Shown in pieces: positions 24,125-37,455 of a stretch of DNA of 64,000 bases. Position 1 is the stretch's first letter, and the number at the start of each line of letters is the position of its first letter. A program made the position numbers and the translations under genes. The DNA comes from Certhia americana (taxonomy: Eukaryota; Chordata; Aves; Passeriformes; Certhiidae), in NCBI GenBank assembly GCA_018697195.1, contig CM031878.1:69875816-69939815 (forward strand). The letters run 5' to 3'. The notes beneath the pieces were generated by a model that was not told the origin of the DNA, ran no database searches, and saw only the letters and a list, made by a program, of their open reading frames with translations.

Positions 24125-27100
24125 AAACAGCTCACATCAACTGAGAACTTTAGTCCTGCTTGCCATCTTTGTGGGTCTTGCAGCTCTTAAGACGTCTTGT
24201 CTCTCTCTCTCTGTAAACCTCACCCCTCGTGAACTCGAATGAGTTATGAGTTTTCTACTGATTGTGTTCTAAACATCCAAGTATCACAGCACCTGAGAAG
24301 AGTGATCATTTTCCACTTTACCTCCAACACCTGTGAAATTATTTTCATTTCAGTCAGTCACTGGTGTCATACAGCTACAAGTAGTAAAGACACTTCCCTC
24401 TTGTATTCCGTCTTGCCCACATGTATTGCAAGGCAATTGATCCTTCTCCCTTCTCTTCCTCCTTAGCCCAAAGCATGGGAATTTCTACACAGCTTCCATC
24501 CTCAAGGGACCACCCACCCCCAATTGCTGGACAACATTTACTAGATACTGCGTATTTCCCAAAGAGTAACGAAGCCACATTCCTTGACCTTTCATTTAGC
24601 TCTCATAGCAGCTTTGTTCCACTGGCAATGTATGGTCCTGCCTAGATGGGTTCTGCAAGACTGGCTGTAAAACCAGTTTAAAGGATGGATGTTTACAAGT
24701 GACATTGCTTGCTCACTCATAAACTTCTCAAACAGCCAGAATCCAGGAACTGAGTATCACAGTTATGAGTTTTAAAATAAACAACTGGGATTACTATCCT
24801 GTTCCCCCTTCATTCCCTCTGCTTTAACCAAAAGCATCGTGGGGCCACAATGGGAAGCCAAGAGCTGTCACATCCTGAATTCTGCCTGCAGCTCTGAGTG
24901 CTTCATATTGAGAAGTAGCAGGATAAGAAAAGGCTTACATAGTCCAGATAAAGAATAAGATCCATGAACAGGAGGGGCAGGGAAGTGGGAACATCCGCAC
25001 TGAAGCTCCTCAGGCAGCAGACCATGAAAGTCATGCAGAGCATACAGGTAAGCAATGTCTCAATTGCCTCTTCAAATATGAGTTAGGAAACATCTAGCAA
25101 CACACCTAATAGAACTACAGCCTTGCAGGTTCAGTTAAACAAAAAAAGCAATATGAAAATTGTCCAAAAGTGACCATAAAAGCATAATGGAAGAACAATC
25201 CAGCAAGAGCTATTAAATATAGTGGAGAAGTCCTTGGAGTGGCAATTACTGGAGGTTGTGACATTTCTGGGAAAGCACTTGTCCTCGGTTCTTATTTTAG
25301 GTACCCTTTATTACTCCAGTTATTTTTGTTCTTTTCTGCAGATTTTTTAAAGACAACACCCTCACTGTTTGTTTCTTTCATATATTTTTTTTCTTTTTTA
25401 AAATTTTTACCAGTATCACTGCATCTACCATGGTGATTACTGCCCTGTCACTGCAGATTCCCTAAATACCACACTCTTTCCCAAAAACAAGGGATGCCCA
25501 GCATGGCAAGTTTAATTCACTCACATACTTTGGTAATAACCATCTTTACCCCTCAGAATAATTGGGAAGTGCCCATCTCCCCCCTCCATTTTGCTACACT
25601 GGTCATACATTATATCTGGCATCTTTTTGCTTATCTGACAAAATAGGTATAGCAAACCTCACAGACAAGAACTGCCAGTTATGGAACAGTTTCCCTTTAC
25701 AATAAATAATTGAATTGCTTCAGCATATTTATTCTTGCACATTTTGGGGATTATTAAAGACTCCATGCAAACAGCCATTTCTTTGTACATCTTACACAGG
25801 TGTTTCCTCCTGTTTGCCAGAACTCATCTCCTTGGTTCTTGGGCAGCTTCCACTCCCCACAGCCTGGAGAAAAGCAGTTTGAGAGGCTACCGTGGAATCC
25901 ACTCCAATCAAACTCGATATTTATTGTGATCCTACTAATTTGCTGTGCCAGGAAGGTCAATGTGAAGCTTTACAGAGAGCTGTGTGACAGAGGAGCTGTC
26001 AGAAAAAAAAAAAAAAACTCTGCCTGGTGGTGGTGTCTTCTGCTGATTGGAACCTTGAATCTAGTGGAAACAAGAAAGCCCCAAAAGCTGGATTAAATAG
26101 AGTAGCAAAATAAGCAAATTAGGTGGTAATATAAGCAAGTTAGGTGTGTTACACAGAAGAGCCTTCAGCACTTCTTATACCCACACACCAAAACCTATTG
26201 ACTGCAAAGCCAGAAAAGAGACCTGCAGATTTTTTCTGAGCTTCCCTGCAAAAAACTAAGGAAAGACTTCTGGAACTGTGTCCGAGTACAGAGGGTCTGG
26301 TTATTTCAGCACAACACGTGTGCTCCCTCCTCTGTGCTAACTTGTAGTATGTGCAGTATTGGTGCCCAGCTATAGTTTGACCTGAAAGTTTTCTTGCCTG
26401 AAGAAAAGTACAGACATAAATCCCACATTTAATGTTTTGTAAACTCCTATTCAGCTCCCCAGTAGTTATTTTCCCATTTTCAAATATTTTTTTTCATCTG
26501 CTATGAATGTGCCAATAAGGTTTTTCGTATCATATTTGTGCTTTTGGCATTCCCTAAGGATACAAGAAAAAATGCAGCAGCTAACTGACTTAAAAGAGTG
26601 AGCCATCACTTTACTGCCAGGGACAAAGACAGAAAAGCCTCCTCATACTTTTTTGAGTTTTGAAAGGGGTCAATTATTTATATTTTTTCCTGTAAACTGA
26701 GAGTGGTAGCACATATTTAATGAAATGGGCACAAAGAAATATCTAAAAGTCAGACCAAGAACAAGTTATGACTTTGCCTTGACAATCTTGCTCAAGCTAA
26801 CAGGAAACACTGAAAAACCTTCTCACCAGCATTGTTTTCCTTTGATAAACCCTCATAAACACAAACACAGAAAAACTTCACCACCATCCGTAGCTTTAGG
26901 ACTCCAAAAGCAGCTGCATGCTGACCAGGTGGGGCAGGCACATTCCCTGGAGGACTGAGACAAAATTCCTACGGTGTGATCACAAACTGTGCTGCACCGC
27001 AGAATAACCTCCTTTGCTGCAGAACTCTTTGTTTCAGCCTTGCTCTCTCGTTGAGACACCCAGCCATGGGAAACTGCGATTGAAACCCTCCTCCTAACAC

Positions 27101-29726
27101 GGTGTGGGAAGAGTCCTTTCAGTGGCTGCCATGGCTACAAGATACAAGCCAAGGTCATTGTTTATTATGATTGTAGCCATGCTGAGCCTAGCTTTTTTGT
27201 TTGCTTTTTTCTTTTTTTTTTCTTTGTTTGTTTTGTTGTTTGTTTCTTTTTGGCTTTCTTTTTGGTTTTTGTTTTTTTTTGTTTTTTTTTTTTTTAAATC
27301 AGCAGCTGTTGCATATCAGGGAAATTAAATCATGTTTGAGGCAGATATAAAGCGTAGGATTTTTCTAATTCAGGTGAGTCAAGCTAGTATTTCTGTCTGC
27401 TCTGTGCCTGATCTCCATTATCACCACATTTTAAACACAGAATAACACACCTAATTGTGCTGCACCACAAAAAGGGTATCAGAATAAGTAACTTCATATG
27501 AAAAGCTTGAAATAAAATGCTAGTTGCAGAAGTGGGTAAAGTTTGCATGCTTGCTAACTTTGACATTTTACAATTGTGTCTTCTAAAACTAATGACATTG
27601 CTGGCAATCCGTACTTTATTTAAGTCGTATTATCCTCTGAATTAATCAGATTTATCAGATTTATTCTGCGTGGATTTAGTATCAGTCACTCACAAGCAAC
27701 TTCAAAAACAAGCTCAACAAAGAGACTTGGTGTAAAAAATAAAAATCCCTCTCTAAAATGCCGAGGTTGATTTGGCTGTTTTTGTGGCTATTTCTATTTA
27801 AAGAAGTTACTTTTAAGTACCTGGACTATAAGAAAATCTGTCACATACTTTTAATGAGACTTCTGCGCATATGATCACTTCCATGCATGGTGAAACCATG
27901 CCACAGGCTGCAAGAAGCTGGTTCAAAGCCCTCTTCCTGGGGTTTTTTCAGGCAAAAACACAAGTAAACCCAATTGCTAAAGAAATGTAGAGCAGATCCA
28001 GGTTTATTGTGTATGAACAGGAATTATTTCCTCAAGTGACTAAATACAGGTCAAAATTTCTGCAGCAGTGTAGCAGGGTTTTGATACAGAGCAGAAGCCA
28101 AAGCAGTAAACATGATACCATGATATAGTATGATTCTGGACATGAGCCTAATTCTTCTGGGTAGCTTTTCCTTAACAAAACACAGAGAGCTAAGATACAA
28201 AATGCACAACAGGTAATGTTTTGCGTTTTATTTACTTTCTGTTTCTAAAGTCTCTTTTCAAGTGTAGCCCTCTAAAATGGGTAACAACTGTTATTAAGGT
28301 ATTCATCACAAAAGTGAAATATTGCCAAGATTTGTATTTCCCTACAGGAAACTTTCTATACTTCTATATTTTTTCTTTCAAAAATGGTGTAAAACACCAC
28401 GCTTTGCATCTCTAGATGAAATATGAGTGGTCTCCAAACATCCACTTCCTTCCAAAAAGAGTTATGTATATACACACATATAATCAAAACTGTGCTTATC
28501 TCCCATTTCATGTGGGCAGTCATGTAGTACGTGTTCTTAAATGCATCCATGACCTCAGTTAAACCTTACAGACCGCACTCGTATTTTCCCTTATTTTCCA
28601 TCATTTCCTTTCTGACAGAGTTGACACAAAGCCAAGGGAGAAGAGAGAATCCCTATCTTGATGTATAAAGAAAGGGCATTACTTTTCCAGGGCCAAATCA
28701 TCCAGTTTCAGAAAACCATATGGAACCAAACACTTCAGAAAGGATCTCAGAGCTAATTATCTCTTTGCTTTCAAGCCTTAGCATATTGCAATATTTCCAA
28801 ATGTAAACAGACTAAAGGTTTGTTAATAGGGAGAATACTGGATGACAAATTCTTGGGTAAAATTATTTACAGGAAGATAGGAAATGAGTCAGGATTCTCA
28901 GGAAAAAATAGCTATCTTACAGGCGTCTGAAAAAATGTCCAAAGGGTTTTTTTAGATGGAGAAAGGAAGGGGAAATGTATGAATAGGAGTTACAAATCAC
29001 AAATTCCTAGCTTCCTTCTTAGCTGCATACCAACTTTGTCTTAAGTTTTGTCTTAAACTTCTAGTGCTAGGTACCTATGGGCAAAAGAGAGAGATTGTTT
29101 GGCTTTATTCTGTATATTAAGGACTCCCTGATGCAGGCACCAAATAGAACTTGAATAAGTAATTTGCTCTGCTTCTGACATTCTTTGGAAATATCAATAG
29201 CACTGCACAGAAAAGGTTTCTGAAAGTTGCTTCAGGAGCTTTTGATATGCAATGCAGAATGCATTTTCATATGCTAAGCAGAATAACAGAATAATTCGCA
29301 CGTTGTGTCTATAGTTTTGCATGCTCAGAAGAATCCAAAATGTTCATGGAGACAGTAAGAAAGGTATCAGAGCAAACAATCACTAAGTGACGTTATTTAA
29401 AATTTGGTATTAAAAAAAAAAAAAAAAAGGCATTCTGGCTGAGAAAAATAAGATTTCAATAGCATCATGCAGTACATTATTTGGGAATGACTTACCATTT
29501 GCATGCAGCAGGATATGATGTGGATGTCTTTCTGCATGCTCAACTCTCTTCCTTGCCTTGCAACCAGAAAATACAGAAGAGTCTGTGAAACTCTTTCTGG
29601 GACCAAATGACCCAAGTTGCATTCTAGGCAGAAATTTGAGGTGGATGAAGGGCGGGGGAATACTGTGGATACTTTTTGTTTTGCTAAGCAATTGAGAGGA
29701 GTCCTTACTTGTAAAACATGAGTTTG
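24125..29726. other. Non-coding DNA with simple repeats
   Basis: Holds a short TC run (about 24200-24212), an A-run (26003-26016), a T-rich block with TTTG units (27193-27297) and a run of A at 29412-29428 about 300 bp before the large CR1. No exon is recognised. Open frames up to 98 codons appear to be chance. Confidence 0.55.
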
Positions 29727-30537
29727 AAGGTGGATCTGCTGGAGGGCAGGAGGGCTCTGCAGAGGAGTCTGGACAGGCTGGATCCATGGGATGAGGCCAT
29801 TGGGATGAGGTACAACCAGGGGAAGTGCTGGGTCCTGCCCTTGGGTCACAACAACCCCCTGCAGCGCCAGGATGGGGGAAAAGTGGCTGGAAGAGGTGCT
29901 AGGGGTGCTGGAGACAGAAGCTGGACATGAGCCCAGCTGTGCCCATGTGGCCAAGAATTCCAATGTCCCCTGGGCTGTCCCAGCCATGGTGTGGCAGCAG
30001 GAGCAGGGCAGTGACTCTGACTGTGCTGGCACTGCTGGGGCCACACCTCGAGTGCTGTGTCACTCCTGGGCCCCTCAGGACAAGGAACTGAGAGGCTGGA
30101 ACATATCCAGAGAAGGGAATGGAGCTGGGGATGGGTCTGGATCCCCAGGAGCAGCTGATGGAGCTGGGGAAGGGGCTCAGCCGAGAGCAAAGGAGGCTCA
30201 GGGGGGCCCTTCTGGCTCTGCACAACTCCCTGAGAGGAGGGGACAGCCAGGGGGGATCAGACTGTGCTCCCAGGGAACAGGGACAGGAGGAGAGGAAACG
30301 GCTTCAGGCTGGGCCAGGGGAGGTTTGGAATGGAATTTAGGAAACTTTTCTTCACCCAAAAGGTTGTCAGGCATTGGAACATGCTGCCCAGGGTCACTAT
30401 CCCTGGAGCGATTTGAGAAATATGTAGATGTGGCACTTAGGGACATGATTTACTGCAGGCCTTGACAGTGCTGGGTCCATGATTGAACTCAATGTTTTAA
30501 AGGGTTTTTTCCTGCCTCACTGATCGTATGTTTCCAA
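29727..30537 (+). mobile_element. CR1 LINE, longest copy, with decayed C-terminal reverse-transcriptase ORF and 3' end
   Basis: The left part encodes fragments of the end of CR1 ORF2: [16 protein letters not shown] (the conserved KCxVLxLGHNNPxQR block), then in a shifted frame VLCHSWAPQDK matching the YCxxFWAP block. GAGAGCAAAGGAGGCTCAGG and CTCTGCACAACTCCCTGAGA follow, then the 3' UTR (GGTTGTCAGGCATTGGAACA, TGCCCAGGGTCACTATCCCT, TGTGGCACTTAGGGACATG, TTAAAGGGTTTTTTCC). Frameshifts and stops break the ORF, so this is a dead, 5'-truncated copy. Several open frames of 70-215 codons on both strands across 29397-30465 are by-products. Confidence 0.96.
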
Positions 30538-33500
30538 GAACAGGAAGAAAAGGGCTCGCTTTTCCAGGCAGTCTAATTAAGTTTAAAAAACCCTCATTGT
30601 TCAAATAGGCAAGTTTTACTGACACAGGGGCAGTAAAGTTGTTACTGCCCTCAGAAAAGTGAGGTTCTCTGTGCAGAGGAACTTACATGCTGCACAGAGC
30701 AGCTGCTTCCAAGGCCTTTTCCCAGATTTGGAAGACAGAAGCAGGTGTGGATATTTTACAACTAAACTACTTTCATTTGCTATAAAAATTAATCCTTTAA
30801 GATTAACAAGATCCAGTCTGACATTTTTATTTCCATTTTAGAAGGTCAGTTTATAGCCCCACAACTCATAAAACCATTCACTTAAGTCAAGGGGTACATC
30901 TCTTAGCCCCAAGAGAGCCCCAACTTCCACAACTCTAAATCACTATTCTCAAGCTCTTTGAAAATGTGGTGATTCCCTAGAAAAATTAGTACATGTCAAT
31001 CAAATCTCACTAATTGAGGCCTTTTTTATATAGTACCCATAACTTAGTTTATTGCACTCCTCAGGTACACATATTTCAGCAGCAAAAAATCCAGGCCAGA
31101 GGCTTTAAAAAACAATATATTTCCATATAATAAGAAAAAAGCATATGCAGATGATTAATAAAGTTTGGGGTTTGGTTGGTTGGTTGGTTGGTTGGTTGGG
31201 TTGGGTTGGGTTGGGTTTGGGGTTTTCTTTTTTGGTTGGCTGAGGTTTTTTTTAACTGAGGCCTGCTCAGGTTAAATTGTTTTTATATTTGATTCTGCTC
31301 CCCAAAGTGCATATTTAAATTCAGGACTCATGCTCATGCATGAAAATACCACCAACTTTGACTGACAGACACATCTTCTATTGTGTGATGGTCCCAGGTT
31401 ATGATTTGGCAAAACTGGCAGAAAATTACATAATTGATTCTCTGTACTCTTCTTATGTTATTCCAAGTTAGTTTGCTTCTTAGCTTAATTCAGCTTAGGT
31501 TACTTCTTCCTGAAGCTGCAGAAAAGTATTTAGGTATGTAACCTGTATTTTATGTAGTCTTGTTCTTTTGCAATATTATTAATTGAAAAGAAATATTTAG
31601 GGTATTTTATAGAGAACAGCTTAATCCCTTCTTTTGCAGTTCCCAGAATGGATGATTATCACAAAATGAATATTCAGCCAGTAATGTTAACCAACCATTT
31701 GCAATATCTATTGTCCTATCATTGTGATATTGTAAGCACAGAAAGATTAATTTCCTCCTAGATTTTTTTTCTAGTAGTCTCATGACTTTAGGTCTTCTAA
31801 TATGATTTCAATATGATTTTTAATATGATTTCATCACTCTCCAAGGTCCTCTGTCTATTTGCTTTTGCAAGTTTTTAGAATGTCTATTTCATTGTTGTGT
31901 ACTTACTATGTTATTTCAAAATCCTGAAAACTGTTTAAAATATATTTGTATCTACATCTGGATGCAAATGCAGGTGTGTGGAGCCAAAGTCCTGGTCTCT
32001 GAACTACCTGTTTAAGGAAAGTATTTCATAAGTTTTCCTCCTTAAATTAATGTCATGGATTACACTGTTCTTTCAGCCATGTAAGCTGAAAGAACAACAG
32101 GTCTCATTAATTAATTAATGAGAAGGATAAGAAAGAAAAGAACCAGCTTATCACAAATACAATCAACAGTTTAGTCATAATAAGGTGCTCTTATCATCAT
32201 GTGACCTTTCAGGATACAGGACTGAGCAAAATAGGAACAGCTTTCTTTATAAAGGTCAGCTACTGTTGAAATTTCTCTTCCACACGGAACAGAATTTGTT
32301 TTATGCTCCAAGTACTCACAAGGTGAAACTTGCCAGCCAAATTCAGATCAAATATCTGATTCTAGGGTCCTGGTGTTCCAATATTTTTGCCTTTTTAGCT
32401 GAGAAAATCTACAAAGATTAGAATAATTTCTCTAGAGCGCCTCTGAAATGGAGTAATTTTTACCTATAGTGGTATTTCAGCCCTAGTTCCTACAAGTGCC
32501 AGATTTCTCTTTTCACCTTTGAATCAAGAGCATGTTCCACTTTACCAGTTTGATTTAAAGGCCAAAAAGTTGTTTAAGACTGCTGTTCATTCCAAAACCT
32601 GGATACAGCTTAAATATGGTGGTGAGGAGGGAGATCAGCTACATGGTAGTTTTAATGACGTGAATTAAGTCTTTTGAATCATCTTGGCTTATACCCGTGG
32701 GTTTTTTTCAATATTATAGCAGCATTTCATGACTTCAAGAAGGACTGAGTTCTTACTCTGTTACTGCAAACACTATTAAACCCAGTCTGACCTCTAACTT
32801 GAGACAACTAGAAAACTGTGAAGAGAACATGAAGTCACAGAAACAATGTGATATCTAGTTGTTATATAGCCATATGTTTATGATCTTAATGTGTTTATAT
32901 GCTTCATATATAGTTATATATACTGACCATCTATAATAACTATGTCTTTCCCAGTACAACAACCTGTCACAGTACTGACAAAAAAGTCTGGGAACTTTGA
33001 TGGCAGGTTTAAAACCTTGTCTTACTAAGAATAGTACTTGATTTTGGTAACATGTATTATCAGTGAACTCTCACATAACTGCAGCAGATTTACTGGAGGA
33101 TGATAATTTAATTTTTCATGAAAGATAAACCAGACAGACTTGTGCAGGTGGCAAAAACTACAACAATTAGAAGACGTAAAAAACTCTCAGGTTCATCTTG
33201 GACTTCTGCCTCTTGAGGAGAAAGAGAGTCCAGCAACATAAATTTTCCACAAAATTAGGACTGCAAAATAAGGGAATATATGAATCATGAAAGCTGTAGT
33301 TTAATCTTTTATTATGCTTGCATTTTCCCTCAGGACTGCAAGGTATTGTGTTTCTGGAATTAGGATACTAGACTGAAAAAAGAAAATGAGATATTCTTCC
33401 TGACCTCCTGCTCAGGAAGTTTCTAGAATGGTATTTATTTTCAGTGACTAAACCCTGGGTTAACCATGGCCCAGATTAGCAGGGCAAATCATCTCTTCCA

Positions 33501-36500
33501 GCTGCAAGTGTTTTGCTTTACCCTGTAAATAACTAAGCACATTTTTCAACACATTAGAACTTTGAATTGCAGTAATTAATTAATGAGACATCGCAGTTGA
33601 AGAAAACTGTCCTGTTGATTAAATTCTTGGATGGGGATCAATGTCTTCATTGCTGGGATGTATTAACTTTCTAAATATCATCACTGTGGTTCCATTGAAG
33701 GAAGCACAATAGATTGCATGCAGCCGAATGAGAGGCACCCAGCATCCAGCCACTTGGAATTAACACACAGTGCTCCCTGAATCAAGGATCACTGCAGAAA
33801 GGAGGAGGAGGGCATGGCTGAAAGCCCTGATTCACAACTGACACACAGCCTCACCTCCCTTTCATGTAGCACAAAATGGAGATGACAGGCTGGATGTTCC
33901 TCTAGTTTTAGAAGTTGTGCTGCTGTGACAAATTGACAGGTAAGGTGGTCGAGCCCACAGGAGGAAACTGGGAGGAATAGTTTCAGTAGTTTTAGAGGAA
34001 TTAGATGGTTTGACAAAAACCTTTTTCACTGACAAAAGGGAGATTTTTGAAGATTGACTGGAAATGAATTGTCAGATACATTTTCCTTCTCTCTTTTTTT
34101 TCTCCTCTCTTATCCCACTACTCTCTTCCTCCCACTGAAGACAACAGAGTATTTAGAACTTGTTTTTCCTGTTGCCATTTGAATCCTTACAAAGTGAGGG
34201 CAGATTGGTAAAAGTCATTGATTACTTGTATTATTTTACTTCAATTTTCATATTTTTATAGCTTGGGAGAGACCTACTCTGCCACACTGAGATGGATATT
34301 CATTACATTTCCTGAATATATGCATATATGCAAATTATTTCAGTGGACTTACTTGGATATGAGTAGGGGTCTTCTGAGGGTCTTTGGTGATTATTTAGGA
34401 ACATCTCATTCCCCAAATTTCCCTTTTATGGTTTCAGCTCTTTTCTCCTTGAGAATATCTCAAGTATGTGGGCCAAGGTCAAGATGTACTTCTGTTCTCA
34501 TTCTTTGTTTTGACACACAATCTCAAAACTAAGACGTCTGCTAGTACATTTTATCACATATTATTCACTGATATAGGTACCAAACATGATTGTGCTAAAG
34601 TTAAAAGAAGTTTATAATGTCTTCCCCCCACTGCTGCATAGACTCTTTTTAAAGAACTTGTTGGGCAACGCCATCAACATTATTTTTAATTAGTTCCTTT
34701 GTTTTGCTTTTTTCCCTCTACTTTTTTATCTAAAAATAATTTGTCTCATGTTATGTTTCTGCTTTCAGTGATTTTCTTCTAAATCTTTGTTCTGTTCAGA
34801 GGGAAAAAACCCCAAAATTTCTGAAACAAAGCTGAAATTGGTCAATGGTTGTCATTTGGGAAATGTGCCTCACTCACTGTAAACATGTAGCACCTACTGC
34901 TGTCCCATTTGGTATGAGGTTGGTGACAGAATCATTGTTTAATTTATTCTGGAAATGGCTCCAAATTACCAAGCAGGGGTCTCCAGGCTCCTGAGCTGTT
35001 CTCCAGAACATCCTACCTTGGTCAAAGCACAGATTTTCTTATCAGATCTTTTTCTACCCCATGGTGGGTACAAGCACAGGTCCAAGCACTAGCAATTCCT
35101 CAAAAATGTGAGCATGTTCTCACCCTGAGACAATCCATAGTGTACCTTCTTTAACTGTTTTGTGGCAAGATTAGAAGAGCAAAGAAAGCATTTTATGTTT
35201 CCTAAAGTTGTTTTAAATTTCCTCTCCAAAAACCTGCCATTTCTATGACATTCCACACAGCTTTCCACTTCCAGGGCCAGAAAAAGTTCTTTTACTTGCA
35301 TTATTTGGTATTTTGAGCTGACAGAGTTAAAAATCTTTTTTCTCTAAAAAGGGAAGAGCTGGAATCCTGATGTTCAGAATATGCCTGAGTGTTGAAAAGA
35401 TAAATACTGCTGCTCTATTAACATCTTAATGAACTTACAGAAAAGCCCATCAGATGTCTTAAGCTCATGTTTCACACATGCTGAACAGTCTTATGTTTCT
35501 TTTACACTCCTTTGAAGTCCTTACATGTAGAAGACCATCATAGGATTATTTTTTTTTTTAACCTCAAATATTGAGAGCTGTTGCAGATCTGACTCCAAGC
35601 ATGGTGCTGATTGCTGATGTATGGCACACCAGAGAGAAAAAATGCTGGGCCCTTGTCATGAACACCTCCTGCTTCAGACACTGTCAGCCTTTCAAACTTC
35701 TGATTTTGCTACAGACGTGGCAATGAGAAGGAGAAAAGGGAACTGGGGAAGGACAGAAAGATTTCAAGGCAAAAGCTCTAAAAACAAACTGCAGTTTCCT
35801 TCCAGCCCAGGGAGTACACCAGAAACGTCCCTGCCTGAAACAAAGCAGAGGGAGGAAGGGTGAGGTTGAATTTTGTGTTTTACAGTCTATCTCAATTCCA
35901 CATGAGCATTTGTTATAGATCTGGCCTGGAACATAGTTATTTCTGCATCAGCACAGAAGAAATCAACTTGTTTTGGCATTTGCTTCACAAAATAATTTTG
36001 CAGTTTCACAGGTACACTCTGAGATGGACCATTTCCAAGGTCCTTTAAATCTGTGAGACATATGACAACTATGAAGGAATACAATTTTCAGTCTATACCC
36101 TTTTGGCAGTGTTCTTCAAAATTCCTTAAAAGACTGAGTGGAAATTTAGTATTTAACTCAAATTTTCAGAAATTCTTCCATAGTAATTTCAGGAATTGGA
36201 TTTTGTAACCCTATCATAGTCAGTGTTTAATAAAATGAGATGAAGGCATTTATTTTCCCAGTTTAGCTGGGGTAGTTATCTGTAGGGTGATGATAAAGAA
36301 ATTGCTCCTCTGTGATGTCAGCATACCACAGCCTAGGCTAAAAAGCTAAAAAGGCTTTAGCTACAAGGCTAAAAAACATTTTATGGAAATTTTATCTCCT
36401 AACACCAAGTCATGGATCCTGAGAATATTAATACTATAGATTGACTTTTTTTTAACAGAACATCCCATGGGCCGGTGTTGAAAGACATAAACAGTATTAC

Positions 36501-36799
36501 TGCCTAGGGCAGATGGGGAGCTGCAGAGTTTTTCAGAGAGAACCTCCCATTGAGTCACCAGGTGTGGAAGGGACTCCCTGGATTTCTAAACTTCTTCTCA
36601 GAGTGAGGTTGAATCCAATCCAAACCCTAGACTCAGCCAACAATTTATGTCTGAACAATTGTATAGGTGCAATTGAACCTTTGCATAAAGGATGGCAAAC
36701 CAGACATATCCATATGAAAGTAAGTTATTTATTATAGTTGCCAGATGAAGAATTGTTTGCAGCTGGTGGATAAATACAATGCTTATTCTTCAAAAATCA
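30538..36799. other. AT-rich non-coding DNA with a G-quadruplex motif
   Basis: Distinct elements are the GGTT/GGGTT tract at 31164-31224, a perfect 12-bp hairpin (32066-32096), and TTAATTAATTAAT runs near 32107 and 33580. No coding sequence is recognised. Confidence 0.55.
31164..31224 (+). repeat. (GGTT)n / (GGGTT)n tract with canonical G-quadruplex motif
   Basis: TTGG units (31171-31197) pass into GGG at 31198, 31203, 31208 and 31213, each separated by TT, then GGGG at 31219. Four G3 runs with 2-base loops satisfy the standard intramolecular quadruplex rule on the plus strand. The unit is close to, but not, the vertebrate telomere repeat TTAGGG. Confidence 0.95.
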
Positions 36800-37190
36800 C
36801 TGGCCTGTGGAACCACACAAAGCTCATTCTGTAACTGGCCACCAGCCCAGTTATGCCAAGTTTTACTAGTTCACTAGGCAGTCAGGTGTGACTTTGGGGA
36901 CCACTAGAGACCACAGAAACCCCCCAGGACAGAAGAATGCATAAGCAGAGGGGAGGGAACCCCTGCATGCCAATTATTTCAGGGAAATTATTATTGTTTG
37001 TATGTTTTCCCTGGGAAAATATGTATGGATATGTATGTAAAATATGGTGTATAAATAGGAGCTTTTTCTGTACTCAGCAGGCTCAATATTTAGGAGGACA
37101 TGTGGGCATCCTGCTGAATAAAGAATTCCTTCTTCTTAATTCTGTATAGTGTTAAAGAGTTTTTATTTTTACCTATATTTGTTAATATTA
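36800..37190 (+). mobile_element. Probable solo LTR of an endogenous retrovirus (boundaries approximate)
   Basis: The segment has LTR architecture: a U3-like part with CCACAGAAACCCCCCAGGAC and TTTTCCCTGGGAAAATATG, a TATA box (TATAAATA, 37050-37057), a short R region and a polyadenylation signal AATAAA at 37117-37122, 60 bp downstream. A T-rich U5-like tail (AGAGTTTTTATTTTTACC) follows. The overall pattern resembles avian ERV-L class LTRs as I remember them. No gag, pol or env sequence and no primer-binding site was seen nearby, so it is most likely a solo LTR. TG..CA ends and target-site duplications could not be fixed by eye. Confidence 0.5.
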
Positions 37191-37338
37191 TGGTAAGGAT
37201 TGGACTATAACATCTTAATCAGAATTCTTTACAACACCGTACTGGTAGCTATAATAATGTATAGCATAGTGCACTATTTTTGAAGCAATATTGAAGCAGT
37301 TGTATTAAAGATAGAAAAATCAGTTTTTACATAGAGGT

Positions 37339-37455
37339 TGGTGTTGTTCATCCACACCACGAGTGGGGTAAATCTCTTGAGCCTCAAGAGATAACCTGGA
37401 GAGAGTCCCCTCTCCAGGGAGGAATCTCCACACACACTCCAAGACGGGGTGTGTG
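37339..37455. other. Cluster of four consecutive short hairpins
   Basis: Four inverted repeats follow one another in about 117 bp. First, TGGTGT (37339-37344) pairs with ACACCA (37354-37359), loop 9. Second, ATCTCTTGA (37372-37380) pairs with TCAAGAGAT (37384-37392), loop GCC. Third, CCTGGAGAG (37395-37403) pairs with CTCTCCAGG (37410-37418), loop AGTCCC. Fourth, CACACAC (37431-37437) pairs with GTGTGTG (37449-37455). The middle two are perfect 9-bp stems separated by two bases. The cluster lies about 150 bp downstream of the probable LTR. No protein frame explains it. It could be a structured RNA, the remnant of a retroviral leader, or part of an unrecognised mobile element. Confidence 0.6.

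Noticed and set aside
29397..30465. Several open frames of 70-215 codons on both strands
   Set aside because: They overlap the CR1 copy; only frame-shifted pieces of its ORF2 end are recognisable.
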